A stretch of DNA of 64,000 bases from Paraconiothyrium sp. Pb-2020 (taxonomy: Eukaryota > Ascomycota > Dothideomycetes > Pleosporales > Didymosphaeriaceae), in NCBI GenBank assembly GCA_022419385.1, contig JAJUBI010000003.1, positions 1,178,001-1,242,000 on the forward strand, written 5' to 3'. Positions 12,628 through 23,295 of this stretch are shown in pieces. The position numbers were made by a program, and so were the translations under genes. Within the stretch, counting starts at the first letter, position 1, and each line of letters starts with the position of its first letter. The notes beneath the pieces were generated by a model. That model did not search any database. It saw only the letters and a program-made list of their open reading frames with translations, and was not told the DNA's origin.

Positions 12628-13968
12628 TTGCAGATTTTGCTCCACCATGACTCTTGGGAACCACGAATTCCAACGATTGCATCCTTGGATGCAATGGCGA
12701 TACGATATAGCGAAGCCCTCGGTATAATCAAACAAGTCGCAGCTGAAAGAGTTGGTCGGGAAGATGAAACAGACATTGAGGTTGTATCCTTGGATGATGC
12801 GGTTGGTCGCACTGCAGGAGAAGACCACGTGAGCCCGGCTGCGACGCCGCTATTCGATGCCTCGACGGTGGACGGATATGCCATATCCTCGGCAGCCACT
12901 GCAAAAGCCACGAAACACCGACCTGTCACGTTCATAGTGAGAGGGTCTATTGCATCTGGAGAAGAGCCACTGGACAGTCTCCCCTCGAGTGGTGGTGGAA
13001 TACCGTCGTGCTTCGAAATTAAGACGGGAACGCGATTTCCGAATGGCACGACGAGCGATAGGTTAGATGCCTGCGTGAAGAACGAGGACGTTGTGCCCAC
13101 AGCTTTCGGCTCGCAAAAGATGATAACGGTGGTAGAGCCAGTTTCCAAAGACACGAACACAAGAGCGGCAGGGTCGGACATCCAAGACGGTCAGACATTG
13201 CTGGAAAGAGGAGCAAAAATCCAGCCTCGACATGTCATGGCGCTGGCATCCGCAGGTATTACTGCGGTTGCCGTTCGAAGACACTTGAGGATTGCGGTCT
13301 GGTCGAACGCGGAATTGCAAACGATGAGTCCCAGCGTTTACTTCCTCATTGCAGCCTTACAAGAGCTTGGCGCACACGTTGATTTCAAAGGCGTTTTGAA
13401 AGGCAGTGTAGATGCGCCGTCAGAAGCGCTCTTGCAACCCGATCGTGGCGTATACAACGTGGTGATTACTATCGGCGCTGTTTCTCAGGACTTTACGCCG
13501 GCGCTCAAGGCGTTGGGCGCTCGCATACGGTTCGATAGCGTCGCGATTGAGCCTGGACATCCGGTTCTGTTAGCAACTTTGCCCACACCTCATGGCGAGG
13601 TGCCCATAATATCACTTCCTGGTAGCCCCGGAGCCACAGCAGCATGTTTTCGTTTTCTAGTAACGCCTCTCGTTAAACACCTTTGCGGCCTCAGGCAAGA
13701 CGGCTCCAAGATTCTGAAGATGCAGTCAAGCGGCTTTCAAGACCTTTCGGTGAGTTGTCCGCCTGAGTTCGACTGCTTCAAGCACGGTTGGATCAAACGG
13801 AATGGTCGAGGGGAGGAGTATGTTCAGCTCAGTCCGGACCAGAATCCTGCAAAGGTATCACACTTTGCCGCATCCGATTGCTGGGTGCATGTCCCAAGAG
13901 GCCACTCCGGGAGCTATAGAGACACACTGGTTTATTGCTACCCCCACACTTCAGGGAGGTGTACATGA
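12628..13968 (+). CDS. MoeA-like molybdopterin biosynthesis protein
   Basis: Homologue of MoeA / the Cnx1-E and gephyrin-E domain, which inserts molybdate into adenylylated molybdopterin in the cytosol. Single exon, 446 aa. The family normally starts near YSEALGII, so Met 12691 (425 aa) is an alternative start. Visible parts: the domain I helix, DASTVDGYAI (family MDGYA), LERGAKIQPRHVMALASAGI, a MogA-like domain III, and a short beta-barrel domain IV ending at VHVPRGHSGSYRDTLVY. Two normally conserved motifs differ: the TTGGVS loop reads TIGAVS, and LPGNP reads LPGSPG. There is no fused MogA domain. It is probably a fungal paralogue rather than the main cofactor enzyme, and activity is uncertain. 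Confidence 0.85.
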   Translation: MQILLHHDSWEPRIPTIASLDAMAIRYSEALGIIKQVAAERVGREDETDIEVVSLDDAVGRTAGEDHVSPAATPLFDASTVDGYAISSAATAKATKHRPVTFIVRGSIASGEEPLDSLPSSGGGIPSCFEIKTGTRFPNGTTSDRLDACVKNEDVVPTAFGSQKMITVVEPVSKDTNTRAAGSDIQDGQTLLERGAKIQPRHVMALASAGITAVAVRRHLRIAVWSNAELQTMSPSVYFLIAALQELGAHVDFKGVLKGSVDAPSEALLQPDRGVYNVVITIGAVSQDFTPALKALGARIRFDSVAIEPGHPVLLATLPTPHGEVPIISLPGSPGATAACFRFLVTPLVKHLCGLRQDGSKILKMQSSGFQDLSVSCPPEFDCFKHGWIKRNGRGEEYVQLSPDQNPAKVSHFAASDCWVHVPRGHSGSYRDTLVYCYPHTSGRCT

Positions 13969-15028
13969 AGTCCATGGGCATCTCAAAGGATTATCTTCCC
14001 ATACAGCGCGGCAGGGTCTCCACGCTCTACATCGAAGAGGAATCCGGTCCCAAGCACCCATTCCGTGTGCTAGCACGAGCGGCGAGTAGAGCGGATGTCC
14101 CCTCTCTCTGCATGTTGAGAGTTTGGTTCCCACCGGCATGAATGCGGATGCGGTCTTCGTCGGGCTTGACGTGCAGAGATAAGAGACGAGTTCGGAGCAA
14201 GCGAGATGGCGACGGGTCGTGGCCCGATGCGAGCGAGGCGCGTTTGCAACGGCTGTGGAGCCCCAGTAGAAGGTTCGTGGCGCTCATGCGGCTCATGTTA
14301 ATAAAGCAAGATGAGTTCGCCCATGCATTATTTTGTTGAAGGATACTCGACGCGCTTCGTTGTGTCGAATTGGCGCTTGCAACTCCGTCTGTTCGTACGT
14401 CACCACGAAGATGCGCCCGTGCTCCTCAACATGATAGCTCGTTCCCACCTCTTCACCTCTTTTTCAATAATCCGACGTTCCTGCCGCTGCGTTTCGAACA
14501 TTTGCATGAAACAAAGCGGCGCCATGCGATGCGATGGCCGATTGGTGGGACTTCTCTCATCTAGTTTCGAAACGATGGAACATGAACTGTGCAATCTCGC
14601 TTGTCGTCCTCAGACTCCACCCGCATAATCGCGTCGTTCTATAGCCGCCACCTCACCAAAGCTGGACGAACTACCCACTATGAGGCTCCGCACTACACTT
14701 GACAGGGCAACCGCTTGAACAAACCGCGGATGGTGCAGCGGCTGTCATCCCACGTCCACGGATTCCCTGGCCCCATCCATCAACCTCTGGCGCACGGTAT
14801 GGGTACGCTTGGAATTGCTTGGAACTCGTCGAATTCGAGGGTTGGCGATCATGAAAGCCGAAGATCACGCAGCCATGGCGTAGTATAAGAGTTTTCCTTC
14901 CTCTGTCTTCCCTTCCTTCCTCACAGGCAAGTCCTACACGGCTGACATTCTTTTTTCATCCACCTTCGCTCTTTTCAATCACTTTCATTCATTTGCCGTG
15001 ATCCGGGATCACTTTCTTGCTTTACAAA
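13969..15028. other. Intergenic; LPMO promoter at right end
   Basis: No coding exon recognised. The short frame at 13935-14141 overlaps the MoeA-like stop and shows no matching domain. The last 150 bp is CT-rich with a TATA-like box and fits the LPMO core promoter and leader. Confidence 0.4.
14884..14889 (+). promoter_or_regulatory. TATA-like box of the AA9 LPMO gene
   Basis: TATAAG lies 140 nt upstream of the ATG at 15029 and is followed by a long CT-rich tract, a common arrangement at highly expressed fungal secreted-enzyme genes. Confidence 0.4.
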
Positions 15029-16144
15029 ATGTTCTCCAAGACCCTCCTCGCTTCCTCGCTCGTCGCGGCTGTGTCCGCTCACCAGAACTTCCACCAGTTC
15101 TGGGTCAACGATGTAACTCCTGGTTACCAGGTCGGCATTCGGATGCCGCCTTCCAACAGCCCTGTGACCGATGTCACTAGCGAAGACATTGCCTGCAATG
15201 TCGATGGACAGACTGGTGTTGCTGATACCGTGGCCGCCGCCGAAGGAGACACCATCAAGGTTCAGTGGGATCAGTCGGGTCACCCTGGACCGATTACCCA
15301 TATGCTCTTCGGTCCCGTTGACAGCGCGAAGGCTGCCACCGGTGTTGGTTCTTGGTTCAAGATCGACGAACTTGACTACGTTGACGGCAAGTGGGCCAAC
15401 GAAATCATGGGCGCCGCCAACATGACGCATGAGTTCAAACTTCCCACTGGCCTCCCCAGTGGCGAGTACCTTCTTCGCTCGGAAATGCTTGCGCTTCACG
15501 GTGCGCAGACTGTCGGTGGAGCCCAGTTCTACATTGGCTGTGCTCAGCTCAAGATCACTGGTACCGGCAGTGACGGTGCTTGCGGTCCTACCATTAAGCT
15601 CCCTGGCGCGTACAACGCTGAGGACTCCAACATCTACATCCCCAACGTCTACAACGGCTTCGATCCCACCAACTACACTGCCCCCGGTGGCCCCGTCGGC
15701 AGCTGCGATGGCTCTGGTGGCTCCACCACCCCAGTCTCGTCCAAGCCCGCCAACGTCACCACGCCTTCGACTTCTGCCGCTGCTGCCTCGAGCGCCGCTC
15801 CTGTGTCTACCAGCGTCAGCCTCGCTTCCAACGTTGCAGCTGTTTCCAGCGTAGCTGCTCCCGCCTCGAGCGCCGCTGCCGTCTCAAGCGCCCCTGTCGC
15901 GACTGCTGCCCCTGGCGGTAACAACACTGCCATCCCTAGCTTTTCGGCTCCCAGTGGATTCAAGACCTCAGTCATTGCTGCTCCTACCAACGGCACTGCT
16001 CCCTCTGCTCCTGGCTCTACTGGCTCCGCCGGAAGCGTCAAGAAGTACGGCCAGTGTGGTGGTAAGACCTACACCGGCGCTACGAGCTGCGAGAGCGGCT
16101 CTACCTGCACCGTTATGAACGACTTCTACTCGCAGTGCGTCTAA
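15029..16144 (+). CDS. AA9 lytic polysaccharide monooxygenase with CBM1
   Basis: Secreted copper-dependent monooxygenase that oxidatively cleaves cellulose or related glucans. Single exon, 371 aa from Met 15029; a Met four codons upstream is possible but spoils the signal peptide. Signal peptide MFSKTLLASSLVAAVSA is cut before His, so the mature protein starts HQNFHQF with the N-terminal copper-binding His. The second histidine-brace His is in GHPGPITHM, and the axial Tyr is in the GAQFYIGCAQ motif. A Ser/Ala/Thr-rich linker follows (about residues 220-325), then a C-terminal CBM1 (YGQCGGKTYTGATSCESGSTC...YSQCV) with its Cys and aromatic residues intact. It is tail-to-tail with a Zn2Cys6-like gene and stands at the left of a carbohydrate-enzyme block. 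Confidence 0.95.
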   Translation: MFSKTLLASSLVAAVSAHQNFHQFWVNDVTPGYQVGIRMPPSNSPVTDVTSEDIACNVDGQTGVADTVAAAEGDTIKVQWDQSGHPGPITHMLFGPVDSAKAATGVGSWFKIDELDYVDGKWANEIMGAANMTHEFKLPTGLPSGEYLLRSEMLALHGAQTVGGAQFYIGCAQLKITGTGSDGACGPTIKLPGAYNAEDSNIYIPNVYNGFDPTNYTAPGGPVGSCDGSGGSTTPVSSKPANVTTPSTSAAAASSAAPVSTSVSLASNVAAVSSVAAPASSAAAVSSAPVATAAPGGNNTAIPSFSAPSGFKTSVIAAPTNGTAPSAPGSTGSAGSVKKYGQCGGKTYTGATSCESGSTCTVMNDFYSQCV

Positions 16145-16496
16145 GGGGTGTCATTCTATTGACCGGTAATGGGCTTGTATAACAGTCATCACATGGACGG
16201 TGATGGAGAACTATCTTCTTGTATATATCATACATTCTTGGGACAATAAGATCCTGTACACTTTCAGATGTCCTTTGATGAATGCCTGCTTGAAGTGATC
16301 TTTCCAATTTGCAAGCTTCTGCATGCATCGTTCTAATAGAGCCTCGTGGGGCATGTACACATGCCTAAACAATAGTTGGACGTAAATCTATTACTTACCT
16401 ACCTACACATGCCTAAAGCAACCGGTGTCGAATACATCGAGCGTACAGCTCATAACCTACGCAAGTACATCCTCACATACCAAGCCCTCCAACCTC

Positions 16497-17895
16497 TCAC
16501 TCTTCTGGGTGTTCCCTACCAAACCACTTCCCCAACCCCTGCTCCACAGCCACAGCCCGCCTCTTCGCCCACCAGAACTCATCTCCATCTAGTAGTATCC
16601 GTGCCGCGCGGAAGAAGTGGTACAGTACGAGCAGTGCGCAGGGATCACTGTCTGCGATCTTGCCTGCGAACGCGCCCCGGCAGAGGATCGGAAAGCAGAG
16701 GATGTGCCGCGCGATCTTAGTGGATGTCGACATGGTATATGACATGGAGGCGTTTTGCAAAGGCAAGTGCGATGAGGAGAGGTAGACGAGGAGGGGTGTG
16801 AGCGCGGAGACGATAGGAGTATACGCATCGCCCAGTGTAGCAACAGCTTCTCCCTGTCTGCCTTTGTCCTTGGTCTTGCTCAGCTCCTCTGGGGGAAGAG
16901 TAGGAGGTAAGAGGAGACCCATCTTCGTTGTACCTCTTTGTAGAAAGAGATCCTGCACGTATGCCGTGGTGCATGGGTCGAGCAGAACGATGTCGGAAAG
17001 CGTCCCGTCATTAGCTAGATGCGTCATCACGCTCGACCGCTGTACATCGCTCGGCTCGAAATATTCCAACAGTGTATTTTTTAAGCTCGCGCTGTATGCG
17101 AATATCGCGTCTTTGCTGGGATTGTTGTTTCCTTCGTCTCCGTCTCCGTGCTGGAGATAACTCACATCAGCCCATAGCTCGAATTGCAGCAACAGCGCTG
17201 TCGATATGAAGACATCGATGTCTTCCTCTTTCTTTGAAGCTAGTCCAGCGGAAGGAAGAGCAGAGCGGAATCCGGAGAGTGTGCGGTGCAGGTGTGTGGA
17301 TGAGAGATTCGCGTAGTAGGCTGTGCGTTCTGTGGAGAGGTAGGCAAGATGTCGCGCTGAGATACAGAGGATAGCGTGCATAAGAAAGGGGAATGAGAAG
17401 GACAGCTTAGTTGCTGTGGCCCAGACGGGGCTCGGAAGGAGTAGCGTGTGCTGTGTGTGGACTTGGAAATGGTGGAAGAGGTAGAGGCTGGTGAGGTTCA
17501 TGCGGGTTTTGTCGAGCGAGTTGGCTAGAAGGGGAGGCTCTAGAGCAGAGCGAGGGTGTTGCGGCGCACTCATGCGATGGTCGGAACCCTGGCTGTGAAG
17601 AAGATCTGCTTTACTAGCATGTACAGAGCGTGCTCGCATTCTCTCGTCGCTGAGTTTCGAGCAGGGAACGGCTTCGTTGCACTGTTGCCATCATTAGCCG
17701 GAGTAAAACACGAATTGTCCGTATTATACTAACCTTCACTCGGCGCCTCCTACAGGACTGGCAGCCCGAACTTGACTTCGAATGCGAACGTCGCTTTCGA
17801 TGTGCATCTTTAGCTAGGATCTCTGGTACTTCACACAGAACATGATTGGACATAGGCGTTGGCGTCAGGATGAAAGTACTTATGAAGTTCTGCAT
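16497..17895 (-). CDS. Zn2Cys6-type transcription factor with incomplete zinc cluster
   Basis: Fungal regulator-like protein, presumably nuclear. Two exons: 17734-17895 and 16497-17681, with a 52-bp intron at the position (RVK|C) often interrupted in this family; 448 aa. Met 17853 is an alternative start (434 aa). The DNA-binding region reads GCQSC-RRRRVK-C-NEAVP-C, preceded by a basic run RKRRSHSK. The fifth and sixth cysteines expected at C-x2-C-x6-8-C are absent: the residues there are SKL and RAR. No alternative splice that restores them was found. The rest is helical and fits a fungal transcription-factor C-terminal region (LYLFHHFQVHTQHTLL, SFPFLMHAILCISARHL). It may be a regulator that has lost zinc-cluster DNA binding, or a recent pseudogene. 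Confidence 0.75.
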
Positions 17896-18254
17896 TGACT
17901 TTTGACTTCCCGAATGGAATAGATTGATTAATTGTGTCGGAGAGATGCACCAAAGAAGCTCGTATGTTCCTTTGGGGTAACTTTGTAAGGTGAACGATAT
18001 CTCCTATCTCCGTAAAGCAATTAGTCTCGTATCGCTCCAAGAGGCTTAGTGCCTTTGGACTGCTTCCAGCCCACTCCCTAGCATCTTCTTGTCCCTGCGA
18101 TCATCACCGATGCCTACTCCCGTGACGTCCTTCATGAACCTGCCAGCACAAGGTACGGCGCCTTGAGCAACAATGCTTGAAGCCTATAAAATGGGCTATT
18201 CTGCTCTCAATGCGCTTCAAGCTTCCAAGATTCCCAAGCAGTCACAGGCGCAAC
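17896..18254. promoter_or_regulatory. Divergent promoter region
   Basis: About 360 bp between the Zn2Cys6-like gene (minus) and the SDR (plus). No distinct motif was recognised. Confidence 0.35.
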
Positions 18255-19331
18255 ATGGTCACTCTTACCGAGATCGTCGCATCGAACAAACGTATCGCAT
18301 CTTCCTTCCCTGACGGACTCGTCGGTGTCTTCATAGGGGGCACTAGTGGAGTTGGCGAGTACACCGTGAAAGCATTCGCAAAACATGTTACCAAGCCACG
18401 TGCGTACATCGTTGGACGATCCAAGGAGGCGGCCGACCGCATCATCGACGAATGTCAACGGATGAACAGTGAGGGGAGATATGACTTCATCGCAGCGGAT
18501 GTGAGTCTGCTGCATAACATCGACGATGTATGCCGCCAGATCAGGAGCAAAGAGACTGCAATCAATATCTTGTTTCAAAGCCAGGGATCGATGGGCTTCA
18601 CGAAAGGTATTTCCGAAGATATTCACTCTTCAAAGCACGGTACTGAAGCTCACATAGAAACATCCGAAGGTCTGCCTCTAGTCTCCGCACTTGGTCTCCA
18701 TGGTCGAACCCGCTTTATTCTGAACCTGCTCCCTCTCATACAGGATGCTCGCCACCTACGCCGCGTCGTTAGTGTGGGAGCAGCCTCCTATGAAGGAGCG
18801 ATCCACTCGGGAAACATACCAGGAGTCGGCCTTCCTCTACTTGAGTGGCGCGATCATTTCGCCTCGTGCCACACTTTGCTTCTCAGCAAAGTAGCACAGC
18901 GGGCTCCTGATGTCGGCTTCGTACACACGTGTCCCGGAGTTGTGAAGAGCGGCATCACGCGCGATATGGAACCTACTTTACGTTTAAGGATCATGGTAAT
19001 GATCACCGGATTCCTTGCTCCGCTGATCAACACGTCGCCGAATGAGTGTGGGGAACGTCATCTCCATGCGGCTACAAGTGCCAGATATGCCGCTCAAAAG
19101 AATGATGGACAGACGTCGGGCGTCTCTGTGGAGACCCCGATACATATGGCTAGAGGAATCGATGGGCGGAGTGGCAGTGGAGTCTACTCTTCGGGTGTTA
19201 AAGGGGAGAGTGCAGCACCTAGAGTGGAGGAGTTATTGAAGGCTTACAAGGAGAACAGTACGGCAGAGGATGTGTGGCAGTATGTGCTCTCTGACTACAT
19301 GAGAATCACTGGCAGCGAAGTAGTTGTGTAG
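18255..19331 (+). CDS. Short-chain dehydrogenase/reductase-like protein
   Basis: NAD(P)-binding Rossmann protein of a fungal SDR group often found near metabolite genes; substrate unknown. Start MVTLTEIV at 18255 precedes the family N-terminus; a Met at 18177 is in frame but adds an atypical leader. The dinucleotide motif reads GGTSGVGEYTV, then AYIVGRSKEAADRI and the acidic DFIAADVSLL. A 51-bp in-frame intron at 18607-18657 (AG|GTATTT...ATAG) probably exists: removing it gives FTKETSEGL, as in homologues, while leaving it adds 17 unlikely residues. Spliced length is about 341 aa. The classical YxxxK catalytic pair is not visible. Its stop is only 28 bp from the convergent GH3 stop. Confidence 0.8.
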   Translation: MVTLTEIVASNKRIASSFPDGLVGVFIGGTSGVGEYTVKAFAKHVTKPRAYIVGRSKEAADRIIDECQRMNSEGRYDFIAADVSLLHNIDDVCRQIRSKETAINILFQSQGSMGFTKGISEDIHSSKHGTEAHIETSEGLPLVSALGLHGRTRFILNLLPLIQDARHLRRVVSVGAASYEGAIHSGNIPGVGLPLLEWRDHFASCHTLLLSKVAQRAPDVGFVHTCPGVVKSGITRDMEPTLRLRIMVMITGFLAPLINTSPNECGERHLHAATSARYAAQKNDGQTSGVSVETPIHMARGIDGRSGSGVYSSGVKGESAAPRVEELLKAYKENSTAEDVWQYVLSDYMRITGSEVVV

Positions 19332-19359
19332 AGATGGAACGATGCATTGCTTGATGTCA

Positions 19360-22004
19360 TTATGCAGAGACTGGCTTCTGATCACTTCCGTATCCTCCCA
19401 CAAAGTATCCTTCAAACCCGCTCACACCTTGTCCAGTACGGTTTGCGGGTGGTTGCGGCCACTCATCCAACGTCACCTGATCTCCAGTCAAAGTGAAATT
19501 GACCAAGGTCAGAGGCTGGTTGTCAATGACTAGACTATATTCGCCAGGATACAGGATCTTGTTGCCTTTATCGTCAACCCGCGCCAACGATCCTAGTGTG
19601 AGATTGAGACTGGCAGTAGCCGAAGAGCCACCACTGATCGCGAATAAGCGCTCATAGGCTACTAGTGACTTCTTTGGATGTGGTGCAGGTCCGAACGTGC
19701 CGGTGAGATAGCCCAGGGTGACGTAGTCTGAAGTAGTGTTGCCTGTGTTGGTGACTTCGACTTGAACTGGGGCGCCAAAGGAACACAGATCTGGGTACGT
19801 TACGTTCGAGCTGTGGCAAGTGGCTGTCAGGTCCGTGATATCGTATGTGGTCGACATGTTAGACTCAATGGAGGCGGAGAAGTTGGTGTAATGCAATCCG
19901 CTCCCAAACTCGAAAACAGCGGTGCCATTGTACCATTTGTACGTGCGTCCAGGGTTATTGCGACCAGGTCTTAGTGTCATGTCGGTCATCGGAACCTCGT
20001 TTATGTAGGAGGCTGGGTACTGTGTTGTCGGTAGACGGCCTGCTGGTGCGGCTTTGCCAGTGAGGATGTCGATGATAGCGACACCTCCGTCCTGCCCTGG
20101 ATAGCCACCCCAAAGCAAAGCCGATATATTAGGATTGTTCACGATTGGCGATGAGTCAATCTGGCCTCCTCCCATCTGTACGACTACCATTGGCTTGCCC
20201 TGCTGAGCAAGTTGCCCGATGACGTCAAGCTGCGCGCCCGTCCATGCGATTGAACCACGGTCCATCCCTTCTTCCTCCACTCCATTATTAATGCCGTCGA
20301 TATAAATGATCACGTCGCTGGCACTCGCAGCTGGCCAGACAGAAAGCCACCCGCCAGTGGTTGGATCCCCCTGTCCTCCAGGTCCTTGCGCATAGTTGAC
20401 CGTGATATTGAGCTGCTGGGCTGCCCATAACGGGCTGTGGAGATAGGTTGATATACCCGCATAGTTTCCGAGTAGGTCCTCTGTTGCATTTGCCCAAGCG
20501 CCGAAGAGGCCAACCGAAGTGGAGGAATCCAGTGTGAGCGGTAACAGTCCATCGTTCTTGAGCAGCACTATGCCCTCGACGGCGGCTTTGTAGGCAAGCT
20601 GCTGTGAAGCGTTGGTTCCCACAGCCTCAAACCCAAGCTGTCGATACGGTTGATTCTCGGGCGGGTCAAAGTATCTTCAGGTCATCAGCACTATTTCATA
20701 TACCTATGGTATGTTTGCGAGATGACTCACCCCAGACGGACTAAAGATGAGTACTGGCGGACTAAGGCTTGGTCAAGTACAGTCTCGTTAACAATACCCT
20801 GAGCGAATGCAGCCGGTAGATGATTTGGCATGTAAGTACCGCAGTTTACGTCTGTACCAGCAATGAGAGCATCGGCAGCAGCTTGCTCCCGAGTAGAGGC
20901 CCATTCATGTGGCAAGTAGATGTTCTGCACAGCATCGCAGTCGCTTGTCACCCACTGTTCCTCATTCGTCCATCCCCAGTGCTCTCGGAGGATGGTTTGG
21001 AGAAGGTAAGGATCTGCACAGGTTGGCACCCCATTGACCGAGTCTATTTAGTCTTAGCGACGTTCCAATGGCTACGAGACACCGGTCTTACTGTAAGAGC
21101 ACATGAACGCTCCAACATTGGAATCACGTGCGCAGCTCTGGAATGGCGGCAAGTAGTATTCAACAAGATCCTGCTGAGATATCTGCGCGTCGAACTGGTA
21201 ACGCAGATTTCCGTTCCAGCTTTCGATGTCGTAGCCTATATATAAAGTCAGAGCCTAGACGTGCGATCTCAGCAAAGCCATAGACTTACCTGCATAGTGT
21301 TTACAAGTGGCGACTACCCGTTTGTACGGGTCACTTGAATCGCCTTGTAACCCTTTGATTAGAGCATGAACGTAGGACGAAAGATGATAGGGATCTTCTC
21401 CAGGCGTTTCTACGACGAGTCATCAGTTGAGTCGGATCCACAGTTAAACACCATCGCTTACCTTGTCCCCTGCCCCATCGTGGGTCTCTGAACGGGTTGA
21501 TATTTGGTGTCCAGAAGTCCAAGCCAGTTCTGTTTGCGTTGTTGAAAGCTCTAGCTTCCATCGAAATAACAGTAGCCACATCAGTAATGAGCTGGTCGTC
21601 AAATGCTGCACCCATCAAGATAGGTTGCGGAAAGGACGTCGAGTAGCTGTAATCGCCCTCCTCCGAGAAGTTTGTGAATGGCCCGGCAATTCCATGAAGT
21701 CCCTCGGACCACCATTCGTAAGGCGGTATACCAAGGCGCGGAACCCCTGGGGCTGTACTACCGGTAGCATTGATCTTTTCTTCAAGCGTATAAAGTGAGA
21801 CAAGTGCCCTGGCTCTTTCGGGCGGTGCTGTAGATGTGGTCAGCAAACGCTTCAATGCATGCAAAACAAGCTCGGTTATAATATACTTGCGGAGGCATCG
21901 CAGATAGTGTTGTTTTTTAATGGCCCGTTGATACAATCAGGGAACAATGCGTAAGCGCCACTCGCAAAGAGGGCGGCGAGAAAAGGACTACGGTGTGCTG
22001 TCAT
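19360..22004 (-). CDS. GH3 beta-xylosidase, secreted
   Basis: Exo-1,4-beta-xylosidase of glycoside hydrolase family 3, releasing xylose from xylo-oligosaccharides outside the cell. Six exons: 21887-22004, 21462-21827, 21290-21409, 21092-21235, 20731-21043 and 19360-20674; introns 48-59 bp; 791 aa with all phases matching. Signal peptide MTAHRSPFLAALFASGAYA. The catalytic domain shows YEWWSEGLHGIAG, NPFRDPRWGRGQETPGEDP, CKHYAGYDIE and the nucleophile Asp in SDCDAVQ (about residue 285). The C-terminal half holds the (alpha/beta) sandwich (GIVLLKNDGLLPL, GGYPGQDGG) and a fibronectin III-like domain. It belongs with the LPMO and PL4 genes nearby. The xylosidase rather than glucosidase call rests on overall resemblance. 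Confidence 0.93.
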
Positions 22005-23295
22005 GATCTAATTAATATCCCAATACAAAGGGCAAGGAAGTGCGAATGTACATTTGACCCAGCTACCCTTATACTTTGTTCTTCAACCACAATTGCCGGA
22101 CAATGAAGCTAACTACCAGTTTCACAACACCGGAGGCGGGGTGTGGGGGAACAAATGTACAATTATGACGACACGACCACGCGTTTGAAACCAAAATCAC
22201 CGAGCAATGGATAAGAAAAGTTCGTTAGTTGCAGGAACGCCGGGTACCTAGCGTGACTCGTAAATGCCGAGTACACTGGAGCCGCAAACCGTTGTGATCT
22301 ACCATGGGGAACGAACAGGGTTTCTGCGGAGGGGTTCGCGTCAACTTCGGGCTAGCAAAGAAGAGTAGCCGTCATTGGTGGTGGCTTTAGGCAGAATAGG
22401 TGATCTTCAGTCGTAGGCCAATTTTTAGAGCCGTAGCGGGTGCGCTAGCCGTACATCAAAGCCTGCATTGTCCAAAATCGCTCTTCATGGATAGTTCTCA
22501 CCCAACGCGGCAATACACATTATGTGCTCGCATTGCTTGGCAAGATGCGGACGTTCCGGCAATAAGAATGAAAACAGTTGGCGGCGTGTGCACACCGCAG
22601 GAGCTGGCTTAGGAATGTTATCCCACCCACATGCCTGGCTCCCTCTGTGCTATGTCGTTGCCAGTATCTGTTGCTACAAATGGTGGGGGCCCTTTACGCG
22701 ATCCGTCGCTCCTACTCTTGTTGGATCTATTTGCGCAGCTGCGAATTTGTTAGCTAGGAACAGAGCATACTTCGAAGATTTTGTTTCAAAAAAAGGCTTA
22801 AGCATTTCACATACCGAACTAGCTCCGAGTGTAAACACCGCACAAAGCAGCCAATGGTAGTTTTGTTCGATTAGAGAGTCGGCGCCAGCCCCCACCCACT
22901 GCAACGACATGCTTTCCAACTCCGATTGTTTGCGATTTCGTGCAAGTTCCGCCACAGCATACAAGATTTCCTCAAGGATCTCAAGGAATTCTTTTAGAAG
23001 CCCGGACTTGGCAAAATATACTAAGAATGCTTCGCATGTAAGGACGTCAATCTGAGCACAACTCTGCGGATATCACATGTGCATGGGCGGAACAGTGAGC
23101 TACTATAATGTAATGGATCGAAGCATCAGTGACCGACGTTGAATATAGATATGATGAGATATGCTATGCAGTTCGGCCTTCGTCTGAAGCTGTAAGGGGT
23201 ATGTAGGTCCGGGTAATCAAGCAAGGTATGAAATAAGAGCCATTTAAGATTACTAGAAGCCTCAACAGTATCTCAAGGCATCGTTGATCTCAAGA
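22005..23295. other. Intergenic, GH3 promoter side
   Basis: About 1.3 kb with no recognisable exon. It contains the GH3 promoter at its left end and the 3' flank of the PL4 gene at its right end. Confidence 0.4.
22068..22074 (-). promoter_or_regulatory. TATA-like box of the GH3 gene
   Basis: On the minus strand this reads GTATAAG, about 65 nt upstream of the GH3 start at 22004. Confidence 0.4.

Noticed and set aside
13935..14141. Open frame overlapping the MoeA-like stop, as a possible C-terminal extension
   Set aside because: The MoeA domain IV already ends normally before the stop, and this frame shows no matching domain.
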